Assembly (NCBI GenBank): GCA_036381255.1
Contig: DASVDG010000042.1
Location: 7,261-71,260 of the forward strand
Length of the DNA stretch: 64,000 nt
Origin: CALBZE01 sp036381255
GTDB taxonomy: Bacteria > Gemmatimonadota > Gemmatimonadetes > Longimicrobiales > RSA9
Direction of reading: 5' to 3'
In this document: positions 23,604 to 32,087 of the stretch, one piece after another
Layout: each line of letters starts with the position of its first letter
Position numbering within the stretch: position 1 is the stretch's first letter
Program-made: the position numbers and the translations under genes
The notes under the pieces: model-generated
What the model was told of the DNA's origin: nothing
Database searches by the model: none
Seen by the model: only the letters and a program-made list of their open reading frames with translations

Positions 23604-25946
23604 TCAGCGCCCGCCGACCGTCGCGGCCCGCGTGCTGCGCGCCGCGCCGAACGCGTACTCCTCGGGCGGCTCCGCGCCCAGCAGGTGCCGCACGAAGTAG
23701 TCCCAGCGCCGCCGCATCATGTACGGCTCGTTGCCGAAGCCGTGGGGGCGGTTCGGGAAGAGGATCAGGTCGAAGTCCTTGTTCGCCTCGATCAGGGCGT
23801 TCACGAGGAGCAGCGTGCCGTACGGCGGCACGTTGTCGTCCGTCGTGCCGTGGGCGATGAGCAGCTTGCCCTCGAGGTTCTCCGCCAGGAGCTGGTTCGC
23901 CTGGTTGTCGTAGTTCGTGGTGCCGTCCGCGCGGGCGTCGAGGAGACCCTGCCACTTCTCGCCCCAGTCGTCCTCGTAGTTGCGGTTGTCGTGGTTGCCC
24001 GCCTGCGACACCGCGACGTCGAAGAAGTCGGGGTAGGCGAGGATCGCGCGCGCGGAGGCGAAGCCGCCGCCCGAGTGGCCGTAGATCCCGACGCGGTCGA
24101 GGTCGATCCATGCGTAGCGCTCGGCGAGCTGGCGCATCCCCGCGATCTGGTCGGGGAGCCCGTTGTCGCCCATGTTCCCGTAGTACGCCTCGTGGAACGA
24201 GCGCGAGCGCATCGGCGTGCCCATCGCGTCCAGCTCGACGACGATGAAGCCGAGCTCGGCGATCGCCTGTGCGTCGCCGCGGGCCGGCCGGAAGCTGCGC
24301 CCCCTCACGCTGCCGGTCTGCGGCCCCGGGTAGATGTGGTTGATGATCGGATACTTCTTCGAGGGATCGAAGTCCGTCGGCCGGTAGAGCAGACCGTACA
24401 GGTCGGTCTTCCCGTCGCGCGCCTTGACGGTGAACGGGATCGGTGGCTTCCACCCCGTGGCGACGAGGCGCGAGATGTCCGCCTCCTCCAGCTCCAGAAC
24501 CACCTCTCCGGTATCGGCATCGCGCAGCACCGTGACCGGCGGCGTGTCCGGCGTCGACGCGGCGTCGATGAAGTACCGCCCGGACGGCGAGAACGTGATC
24601 TCGTGGTTCGCGCTGTCCGGCGTGAGCAGCGTCAGCCCCGACCCGTCGAGCCGGATGCTGTACAGGTACTGGAAGTACGGGTCGCCGGGCTCGCGTTCGT
24701 TGCCGATGAACCAGAGCGTGCGGCGCTCCGGGTCGAGGCGCAGCACCTGGAGCACGTTCCAGTCGCCGGTCGTGATGCGGTTCTTCAGCCGCCCGGTCTC
24801 GAGGTCGTAGAGGTAGAGGTGCCCCCAATCGTCGCGGCGCGAGAACCAGATCACCTCGTTCGTCTCCGGGAGCACGCGCCAGTTGAACGTGTCGTGGCCG
24901 GACTCGTAGAACGTCTCGACGGTCTCCTCGAGGATGTCGCGCACGGCGCCGGTCTCGGGGTCGGCCTCGCGCAGCGTCGCCCGCTTGTGGTCGCGCGACG
25001 ACGAGACGAAGAAGAGCCGCTCGCCGTCCTCGCTCCACTGGACGTCGACCCAGCGCCCGTCGCAGTAGACGTGGTCGCAGACGGTCGAACGGTGCGGATC
25101 CGGCGGCATCTGCAGGCGCACGACGTTCGGTCCGCCCTCGGCGTCCACATCGATGACGACCCGGTGGATCCGGAAGATCACGCTGTCCCCGGGGAGCGGG
25201 TACTTCCACGCGTCCAGCTTCGGGTGGCCGACGTTCGTGGTGACGAGGTACATCTCGCCGACGCCGCGGGCGTCGTGCTGGAACGTCGCGATCCTGCGCG
25301 AGTCCGGCGACCAGAGCAGCACCGGCCGGTCGCTGCGCGTCCATCCGGCGTTGTTCGTCGCGTAGCCGAAGTCCTCGACGCCGTCTGTCGTGAGCCGCGT
25401 CTCTTCACCCGTTTCGAGGTCCAGGACCCACAGGTCGTGGTCGCGGATGAACGCGGCGCGGCGGCCGTCGGGCGAGACGACGCTGTTGCGCGGCGCGCCG
25501 CGGTCCCCGCCGGCGGCCTCGCAGCGGTATTCGTCGAGGTCGCACGTGTACCGGCCGACCGGGAGCTCGACGGTGAGCGACCGCGCGTCGTCGGCGAGCT
25601 GCATGTCCCGCAGCGGCAGGTTGGTCGGCGAGTACCGCGCGTGGACGGCCGCCGACAGCGCCTCGGCCAGGCGCTCGTGGTCGAAGGCGAGCCGCCGCGT
25701 GCGCCGCGCCGGGTCGACGAGCACGTACTCGGTCCCCTCCGCCGTCGTGTTGCGGTACCAGAACCGGTCCTCGTCGAGCCAGTTCGGGCGGACGGTCATG
25801 CCGGAAACGAGCGGGTAGGTGTGCTGCGGCAGGAGTCGCTCGGCGCGCGCGTAGTCTTCGGCCGTCAGCGCCGCCGGCGCGTACGGCTCCTGCGCGAAGG
25901 CCGGCGCCGCGACGAGCACGGCAAGGAGCACCAGGACGTGTCGCAT
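23604..25946 (-). CDS. Secreted S9-family prolyl oligopeptidase / DPP IV-like peptidase
   Basis: 780 residues from the ATG at 25946 (GAGGA upstream). A signal peptide (VLVLLAVLVAAPAFAQ) leads into a DPP IV N-terminal beta-propeller (roughly 60-510; blocks such as VVSPDGRRAAFIRDHDLWVLDLETGEE). An alpha/beta-hydrolase domain follows with the nucleophile in IYGHSGGGFAS near residue 620, Asp in GTTDDNVPPYGT and His in NRPHGFG. The family removes dipeptides or cleaves after proline in short peptides. It is convergent with the PD40 fragment and close to the M19 and DUF5117 genes, forming a peptidase-rich neighbourhood. A longer frame upstream is antisense to the next gene and is not coding. Confidence 0.95.
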   Translation of the reverse strand: MRHVLVLLAVLVAAPAFAQEPYAPAALTAEDYARAERLLPQHTYPLVSGMTVRPNWLDEDRFWYRNTTAEGTEYVLVDPARRTRRLAFDHERLAEALSAAVHARYSPTNLPLRDMQLADDARSLTVELPVGRYTCDLDEYRCEAAGGDRGAPRNSVVSPDGRRAAFIRDHDLWVLDLETGEETRLTTDGVEDFGYATNNAGWTRSDRPVLLWSPDSRRIATFQHDARGVGEMYLVTTNVGHPKLDAWKYPLPGDSVIFRIHRVVIDVDAEGGPNVVRLQMPPDPHRSTVCDHVYCDGRWVDVQWSEDGERLFFVSSSRDHKRATLREADPETGAVRDILEETVETFYESGHDTFNWRVLPETNEVIWFSRRDDWGHLYLYDLETGRLKNRITTGDWNVLQVLRLDPERRTLWFIGNEREPGDPYFQYLYSIRLDGSGLTLLTPDSANHEITFSPSGRYFIDAASTPDTPPVTVLRDADTGEVVLELEEADISRLVATGWKPPIPFTVKARDGKTDLYGLLYRPTDFDPSKKYPIINHIYPGPQTGSVRGRSFRPARGDAQAIAELGFIVVELDAMGTPMRSRSFHEAYYGNMGDNGLPDQIAGMRQLAERYAWIDLDRVGIYGHSGGGFASARAILAYPDFFDVAVSQAGNHDNRNYEDDWGEKWQGLLDARADGTTNYDNQANQLLAENLEGKLLIAHGTTDDNVPPYGTLLLVNALIEANKDFDLILFPNRPHGFGNEPYMMRRRWDYFVRHLLGAEPPEEYAFGAARSTRAATVGGR

Positions 25947-26120
25947 GCGATCCTCGGTCAACGGAGTTTCGTGGTTTCCATCTTTCGTGGACTCGCAAGT
26001 TCTTACGACAGGCGATAGGATGCAAGCGTCGACGGGCGCGCCGCATCGTGCGCGCCCGGCGGCGGGCCGGTTCGCCCGTCGCGAGAGCCGTCGCTGCGAC
26101 GATCCGAAACTGGAGGCCGC

Positions 26121-28505
26121 ATGCCCCGACCCCACCACGCCGCCGCCGCGCTGGCGGCGCTGCTGTTCGCCTCGCTCCCGGCCGTCGCGGCCGCCCAGGA
26201 CGCGTGCGGCGTGACCCGCGCCGATGCGCCCGGCTACGCCGCCGCGCCGTACCCCCTGGTGCTCGACGCCGACCGGGTCCGCTACGGCGTGCCGCTCCGG
26301 TTCCGCGCGATCCCGCCGCTCCCGCCCGCACCCGTGACGGCCCGGGCGTACGACGCGCGCAGCGGCGTGGAGCTCGGGCTCGATGCGCGGATCGAGAACC
26401 ACGTGGCGCTGCGGGCGGCCGGGCCGCGGGACGGCGGCGGGGCGGCGGCGCCGGAGTCGGCGGCGGCGATCGAGCCGGCGGTGCCGCACCTCGTGCTCGA
26501 AGGCGACGCGGCCGCACTCGCGCCCGGCGGCATCCTCGTCGACCTCCGGCGGCAGGACGACGCATCGAAGATCGGCACGATCTGCATCCCCGTCGCCGCG
26601 CCGCCGCCGGGGATCCGGCGGGTCGAGATCGTGCAGGACGGCCGAACGCGGGACGCGAAGATCGTGGTCGCGCCGAACGTCGCGACCGTGGCGCGCATTC
26701 GCGTGTTCGCGAACCGACTGCTCCCGGGCGCGACGCTCGACATGGACGGCTTCGAGGAGAGCGACGTCCGCGTCGAGGGCAACACACTGACCGCCACGGT
26801 CCGCCACGACGCCACCGGCGCGTTCGGGCTGCCGCTCGGCCCGCGGCGGCTGCGGCTCGGCCACGTGGTCGGCGGCGAGGCGGCCGTCGACGTCCAGGTC
26901 CGCGCCGCGTCGCCGCCCTCGATCGACGACGGGCAGGTCGTCGAGGTGGCCGGCGGCCGGACGACCGTCACCCTCGTCGCCACCGGCCTCGCCGAGGGCG
27001 CGACCGTCCGCGTCGAGCCGGTCGAGGGGAGCGGCTACGCGTTCACGCCGTTCTACCTCCACGTCCGGGACGGCGCCGACCCGTCGGAGCAGGTGCAGCT
27101 CCCGCCGCTCCCCGACGACGTCGTCGCCGCGCGGGCGATCGCGATGAACCCGGACGGCGCCGCCGACACGGCCGTCGTGCGCCTCCGCCGCCCGCCCACG
27201 CCGACGCTGAAGATCGAGCCGGCCGAGCAGGTCCCGGTCGGCGAGCGGCGCTCGTTCGCGTTCCGGCCGCTCGATCCGGGCGTCATCCTCGACCGCAGCG
27301 CCGCGGAGGATTACGTCGTCCGCGTCGCCGGCACGGAGCTGGACCTCGTGGACCCGGTCGTGGACCCCACGCGAGCGGCGCTCTACGCGCACGCGACGCT
27401 CCCCGAAGACCTCGCCGCCGTCGGCGCCGCGGCGCCGGTCCAGGTCACGCTCCGGGGTCCCGGGCTCCGTCGCGCGCTCTTCGGCACGCTGACGATCGCG
27501 CCGCGCGCGGCCGTGTCACCGGATTCGCTCGCGCTGCGCCCGGGCGAGGCGCGCGTCGTCGTCTTCGACGGCGCGTTCCTCTCGGGGGCGAGCCTCCAGT
27601 CGAAGGCGCCGGTCGCCGTCGTCGACGAGACGTGGGGCGAGCGGTCGGGCCGCGTCACGCTCCGCGTCGACCCCACGGCGGCCACGGGCACGGTCGACAC
27701 GCTCGACCTCGCGCGCGGCGGCGCCCGCATCGGCCGTATCATCGTGACGATCGCGCCGTGGGCCGGCCGCGAGGACTTGGTCGCCGCGTTCCGCTACGCG
27801 TCGGGGGACGATTCGACCTGGCACCGCCTCCGGAACGCGGGCACGCCGACCGTCGCCGCGGACGCGCCGCTCCGCTTCCGCCTCGAGCCGATCGCCGGCC
27901 TGGCCGCCGCCCAGCTCGTTCGCGCCCGCATCGAGAAGGCGGGCGCGGAGATCTGGCGCGATTCGGTCCACATCCGGCCCGGCGCCGGCGTCGAATTCGC
28001 CGCCACGTTCCGGCCGGCGGACGAACTCGCGCCCGGCGACGCGTTCACGCTCTTCCTCGAGGGCCAGGGCGGCGCCTACGCCCGGCGCGAGTTCCGCGTC
28101 GCCTACGAAGGCCGGTTCCTCGGCCTGGCCGACGCCCGGCCGATCACCGGGATCTCCACGCTCCAGGTCCCGCTGACCGACGGCTACGACGCCGGTGTCT
28201 TCGACGGCGTCGTGCTCGGGGCGAACCTGCGCTTCGCGCCGCTCTCGCGCCTGCTCGGGAGCGACGTCATCCGCTTCGTCGTCCTCGGCACCGCCTCGAC
28301 GCCCCGCTCCGAAGACGACGACGACGCGGCTGCCGACGCCGGCGGCCATTCGATCGGCTGGGGCGGCAGCATCGGCGTGCTGCTCGCGAACACGCTGTAC
28401 GTGACGTGGGGCCTCGACTCCGGCGGCGACGGGCCGACCCGGAGCTACCTTTCACTCGGAACGGGCTTCGCACTGGACGCCCTGGCCGGCCTGGTGAGGC
28501 AATAG
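26121..28505 (+). CDS. Large secreted protein of unknown function with Ig-like repeats
   Basis: 794 residues with TGGAGG upstream of the ATG. The signal peptide (AALAALLFASLPAVAAAQ) is followed by several beta-sandwich-like segments that alternate Val/Arg-rich strands with Asp/Gly turns, for example ATVARIRVFANRLLPGATLDM, GRTTVTLVATGLAEGATVRVEPVEG and DSLALRPGEARVVVFDGAFLSGASL. These recall IPT/TIG or quinoprotein-associated Ig-like folds. The C-terminal 110 residues (VFDGVVLGANLRFAPLSRLLG, then GWGGSIGVLLANTLYVTWGL) are Gly-rich and amphipathic, possibly a membrane or barrel element. It ends three bases before a pair of PH-domain genes and is probably cotranscribed with them. I recognise no specific family. 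Confidence 0.8.
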   Translation: MPRPHHAAAALAALLFASLPAVAAAQDACGVTRADAPGYAAAPYPLVLDADRVRYGVPLRFRAIPPLPPAPVTARAYDARSGVELGLDARIENHVALRAAGPRDGGGAAAPESAAAIEPAVPHLVLEGDAAALAPGGILVDLRRQDDASKIGTICIPVAAPPPGIRRVEIVQDGRTRDAKIVVAPNVATVARIRVFANRLLPGATLDMDGFEESDVRVEGNTLTATVRHDATGAFGLPLGPRRLRLGHVVGGEAAVDVQVRAASPPSIDDGQVVEVAGGRTTVTLVATGLAEGATVRVEPVEGSGYAFTPFYLHVRDGADPSEQVQLPPLPDDVVAARAIAMNPDGAADTAVVRLRRPPTPTLKIEPAEQVPVGERRSFAFRPLDPGVILDRSAAEDYVVRVAGTELDLVDPVVDPTRAALYAHATLPEDLAAVGAAAPVQVTLRGPGLRRALFGTLTIAPRAAVSPDSLALRPGEARVVVFDGAFLSGASLQSKAPVAVVDETWGERSGRVTLRVDPTAATGTVDTLDLARGGARIGRIIVTIAPWAGREDLVAAFRYASGDDSTWHRLRNAGTPTVAADAPLRFRLEPIAGLAAAQLVRARIEKAGAEIWRDSVHIRPGAGVEFAATFRPADELAPGDAFTLFLEGQGGAYARREFRVAYEGRFLGLADARPITGISTLQVPLTDGYDAGVFDGVVLGANLRFAPLSRLLGSDVIRFVVLGTASTPRSEDDDDAAADAGGHSIGWGGSIGVLLANTLYVTWGLDSGGDGPTRSYLSLGTGFALDALAGLVRQ

Positions 28506-28508
28506 ATC

Positions 28509-29114
28509 ATGACGACACCGACGACCGGGATGCCGCCGCTCCCGACCGACGCGCGACCCGCCGCGACCCCGTTCCCGCGCCTGCCGACCACGCTCGCGCC
28601 GGATCGGGCGCTGCTCGGCTACTACGCCCTCTCCTCGCTCCGGCTGGGGCCGTTCTTCCCGTTCGCATTGATCCCCCTCTACTTCCGGTACCACACCATG
28701 CGCTACGAGGTGGATGCCGAGGGGATCACGATGCGGTGGGGGATCCTGTTTCGCCGCGAGATCTCGCTGACCTACGCCCGCATCCAGGACATCCACCTTG
28801 CGAGCAACGTCATCGAGCGGTGGCTCGGGCTGGCGAAGATCCAGGTGCAGACGGCCAGCGGCAGCGCGAAGGCCGAGATGACGATCGAGGGGCTGCGCGC
28901 GTTCGAGGCGGTCCGGGATTTCCTGTACACGCGGATGCGGGGCGCGCGGGACCACGCGGCCTCGACGCCGGCCGCCGGCGCCGCCGCCTCCGTCGCGCCG
29001 GCGCCGGCCGCGTTCGACGAGCTGTCCGCCACGCTGCGCGAGATCGCGGCCGAAGTTCGCGCGCTGCGCCAGTCGCTCATCGAACCACGGGACGGGGAGG
29101 CGGACTATGCGTGA
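28509..29114 (+). CDS. Bacterial PH-domain (bPH2/DUF304) membrane protein, first of pair
   Basis: 201 residues. A Pro-rich N-terminus is followed by one or two membrane segments (LGYYALSSLRLGPFFPFALIPLYF, about 36-60). A bPH2 domain comes next: TMRYEVDAEGITMRWGILFRREISLTYARIQDIHLASNVIERWLGLAKIQVQ with the typical turn-rich hydrophobic pattern. The C-terminal tail is Ala-rich and ends in a coiled-coil-like FDELSATLREIAAEVRALRQSL. It overlaps the next PH-domain gene by 8 bases. Pairs of this type (YdbS/YdbT in Bacillus) are inner-membrane proteins of unclear function. Confidence 0.88.
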   Translation: MTTPTTGMPPLPTDARPAATPFPRLPTTLAPDRALLGYYALSSLRLGPFFPFALIPLYFRYHTMRYEVDAEGITMRWGILFRREISLTYARIQDIHLASNVIERWLGLAKIQVQTASGSAKAEMTIEGLRAFEAVRDFLYTRMRGARDHAASTPAAGAAASVAPAPAAFDELSATLREIAAEVRALRQSLIEPRDGEADYA

Positions 29115-29862
29115 CCGGCTGAGCCGCGCACTGCTGCGACTGCTCCGCGCCCCGCCCGAACCGCGGGTCCCGGTGGATGCGCGTTCGGTGGGCGTCTTCC
29201 GCGCCGCGCCCGGATATTTCCGCTACCGCATGGCCGTCTGGGCGATCGCCCAGCTCGGCGCGCTCATCGGCGTGGTCGGCGGCCTCTCCGTCTTCTCCGC
29301 CGGGACCGCCCGGGCCGACGACCTCGCCCCGATCCTCCAGCGCATCGCCGGGTTCGCGGCGCTCGCCGCGCCGGCGGCCCTGGTCGCACAGGCCGCTTTC
29401 AGCCTCGCCGTGCTCCGGCTCGACTACGGCATGCGCTGGTACATCCTCTCCGACCGCAGCCTCCGTATCCGGGAGGGGATCCTCACGGTCCGGGAGAAGA
29501 CGATGACCTTCGCCAACATCCAGCAGATCTCGATCCGCCAGAACCCGATCCAGCGCCTGCTCGGGATCGCCGACGTCGAGGTCCGGAGCGCGGGCGGCGG
29601 CTCCGAACCGAACCGTGGGCCGAACGCTTCGAAGGCGCCGCCGCTCCACGTCGCGCACTTCCGCGGCGTCGACAACGCCGAGGAGATCCGCGCCGCGATC
29701 CGGGAGCGCGTCCGCCTGCACCGCGACGCCGGCCTCGGCGACCCCGACGAGCCGCCGCCGCTCCCGCACGCCCCGACCGACGTGCTCGCCGCCGCGCGCG
29801 AGCTGCGCGACGAGATGCGAAAGCTCCGGCAGACGCTGGAGGCCGCGCGCGCACGGAAGTGA
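29107..29862 (+). CDS. Bacterial PH-domain membrane protein, second of pair
   Basis: 251 residues. Two membrane segments (about 41-65 and 79-103) precede a bPH2 domain: DYGMRWYILSDRSLRIREGIL, TFANIQQISIRQNPIQRLLGIADVEVRSAGGG. The C-terminus carries LAAARELRDEMRKLRQTLEAARARK, a coiled-coil helix very like the tail of the preceding protein, which suggests the two assemble with each other. The ATG lies within the end of the upstream gene, so translation is coupled. Confidence 0.88.
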   Translation: MRDRLSRALLRLLRAPPEPRVPVDARSVGVFRAAPGYFRYRMAVWAIAQLGALIGVVGGLSVFSAGTARADDLAPILQRIAGFAALAAPAALVAQAAFSLAVLRLDYGMRWYILSDRSLRIREGILTVREKTMTFANIQQISIRQNPIQRLLGIADVEVRSAGGGSEPNRGPNASKAPPLHVAHFRGVDNAEEIRAAIRERVRLHRDAGLGDPDEPPPLPHAPTDVLAAARELRDEMRKLRQTLEAARARK

Positions 29863-29988
29863 GGCGGGACACGCGGGGTCCCCCTCCCCGTCATCGGTCC
29901 GGCCGCCTCCAGGCGCCGCGCCCGATCCGCTCCCGGCCGTCCGGTTCGGATGGCGGATCGCGATCGTCTGCGGGGAACCGCGGCGCGT

Positions 29989-31857
29989 TCACTCCCCGAC
30001 TCGTTCCTCCCCATCCCGCCCCTCCACCGGCGGCGTCCGAGGCAGCTCGACGGTGAACGTGCTGCCCAGGCCGGGCGTGCTGCGCACGGTCACATCGCCG
30101 CCGAGCATGCGGGCGAGGCGCCGGGCGACGGCGAGGCCGAGCCCGGTCCCGCTGACTTCGCGGGTCAGCCCGCGCTGCTCCTGCCAGAACGGCGCGAAGA
30201 TGCGCTCCAACGACTCGGGCGCGATGCCGATCCCCGTGTCCTCGACGCCGAACGCGACGCCGCCGTCGCGGCGCACGAGCGTGAGCCGGATGTGCCCCTT
30301 GTCCGTGAACGTGACGGCGTTGTTCAGGAGGTTGAGCAGCACGCGCCGGAGCTTGCCGGGGTCGGTCTCGAGCTCGACCGGCGCGTGCGGGAGGTCGACC
30401 TGGAAGCGGATGCCCTTCGCGGTCGCGGCCGGCCCGACCGCCTCGGCTGCCTCCCGCGCCACGTCGGCCACGTCGATGCGTTCGGCGCGGAGCCGCTCCC
30501 GGCCGGTCTCGAGGCGCGAGTACGTCAGGATCTCCTCGATCAGATCCCGCAGATGGAGCGCGCTCAGCTTGATCCGCTGGAGGTGCGCGATCTGGTCGTC
30601 GGTGAGCGGGCCGGCCAGCCCGGCTTCGAGCAGGTCCTCGTGGCCGACGATGGCGGTGAGCGGCGTACGCAGTTCGTGGCTCATGACCGAAAGGAAATCG
30701 CTCTTCGCGCGGTTGGCCTCGACCGCGTCCCGATAGAGCCGCGCGTTGTCGACGGCGAGCGCCGCGCGGCGCCCGAGCTCTTCGGCCAGCTGCAGGTCGT
30801 TTTCGTCGAATGTCCGCTCCGTCGACGCGAGCGTGATCGTCCCGAGCACCCGGCCGCGGGCGATGAGCGGCACGATCAGGGCCGACTTCGGCGCCAGCCG
30901 ATCGATCGTCGCCCGGTGCGCCGCGTCGTGGGCGAACCGTCCGATCATCGCGCCGTCGACCTCCGCGATGAGCAGGGAGCGCCCCGTCCGGCACACTTCG
31001 TACGCCGGGTGCCCCGGCGCCGGCGCGTACTCGGCGACCTGGTCGAGCAGCGGCTGGAGCTCCGGGTCGCGGTGCACCGTGGCGACGCGCTCGAGCCCAG
31101 TCGTGTGCTCCCGGATCACGTCCACGATGCAGTACGTCGCCAGGTCCTTCACCGCCAGCTTCGCGACGATCCCGAGCGTCTCGGCGTAGTCGAGCGAGGA
31201 GCTGAGCGCCGTGCCCGCATCGGCCAGGAATCGCGCGCTCCGCTCCGCCGCCTCCGCCGCCGACCGCCCTGCCTGCGCCCGGAGCAGGCGGCGTGCGCTC
31301 TCTTCGATGCGCTTGCGGTCCGTGATGTCCTCGGCGATTCCGACGACCCGCTCGACATCGCCGCCCGGGCCCCGGACGGGGTACGCGCGGTCGTGGATCC
31401 AGCGGATCCCGCCATCCGGCCGGACGATCCGGTACTCGACGTCGTACGTGCCCCGGGGCTGCCGCGGCACCATCCGCGCGACCCGGTCACGATCCTCCGG
31501 GTGGATCGCATCCAGCCAGGACATCGGCTCCTCGTAGAGCTGCCGGCGTGAGCGCCCCCAGATCCTGTCGTAGCCGGGGCTGACGTAAAGCGTCCGGTCC
31601 TTGTCCGGCGTGGTGATCCAGAAGATCTCCCGGATGTTGTCGACCAGCTCCCTCAGGAGGTGCTCGCGCTCGTGCAGCCCGAGCTCGCGCTCGAATTCGA
31701 GGTCCCGCGAACGCGGGTCGCGCGCACGCCCGGTGCGGGCCGCATCGCCGCCACGGACGCGTCGCCCGCGGCGCTGCGCGACTCGCCGGCGCTGGGGCTG
31801 GCCCGGCCTCTCCTCGTCCGGCGCCGGATTCGTGCGCTCGGGTTCCGACGGTTCCAC
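29989..31857 (-). CDS. PAS-GAF hybrid sensor histidine kinase
   Basis: 622 residues from a GTG start. Domains in order: a basic low-complexity N-terminus (1-60), a PAS domain with PAC segment (about 65-190; YVSPGYDRIWGRSRRQL, DVEYRIVRPDGGIRWIHDRAYPV), a GAF domain (about 210-370; YCIVDVIREHTTGLERVA), the dimerisation H-box SDFLSVMSHELRTPLTAI with the phospho-His near residue 392, and the ATPase domain with NLLNNAV, VEDTGIGI and GTGLGLAVARRLARMLGG. No membrane helix is present, so it is a cytoplasmic sensor. No response regulator lies next to it; the nearest is the sigma54-type regulator about 7 kb away, and a link is speculative. It is divergent from the DUF4105 gene. Confidence 0.93.
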   Translation of the reverse strand: MEPSEPERTNPAPDEERPGQPQRRRVAQRRGRRVRGGDAARTGRARDPRSRDLEFERELGLHEREHLLRELVDNIREIFWITTPDKDRTLYVSPGYDRIWGRSRRQLYEEPMSWLDAIHPEDRDRVARMVPRQPRGTYDVEYRIVRPDGGIRWIHDRAYPVRGPGGDVERVVGIAEDITDRKRIEESARRLLRAQAGRSAAEAAERSARFLADAGTALSSSLDYAETLGIVAKLAVKDLATYCIVDVIREHTTGLERVATVHRDPELQPLLDQVAEYAPAPGHPAYEVCRTGRSLLIAEVDGAMIGRFAHDAAHRATIDRLAPKSALIVPLIARGRVLGTITLASTERTFDENDLQLAEELGRRAALAVDNARLYRDAVEANRAKSDFLSVMSHELRTPLTAIVGHEDLLEAGLAGPLTDDQIAHLQRIKLSALHLRDLIEEILTYSRLETGRERLRAERIDVADVAREAAEAVGPAATAKGIRFQVDLPHAPVELETDPGKLRRVLLNLLNNAVTFTDKGHIRLTLVRRDGGVAFGVEDTGIGIAPESLERIFAPFWQEQRGLTREVSGTGLGLAVARRLARMLGGDVTVRSTPGLGSTFTVELPRTPPVEGRDGEERVGE

Positions 31858-32087
31858 GACACCCCCGGGTCGATGTGGGAGTGTACGCTTCCCGCATCAG
31901 CCGTGCCGGGGGCGGCGGTGCGGGGATCGGCGGACGGTCCCGCGGGTATTCTGTGGCAGTCGGCGATCCGGTAGCCCCCGGCGGCCGCACCGGCGGCCCG
32001 CCGACCGGCCTGTCCGGCGCCCGCGCGGGTCCCGACGGGACCCGCGCTGGCGAACCGCCCATCTTCGGATCCGGAGGACACGAACCG

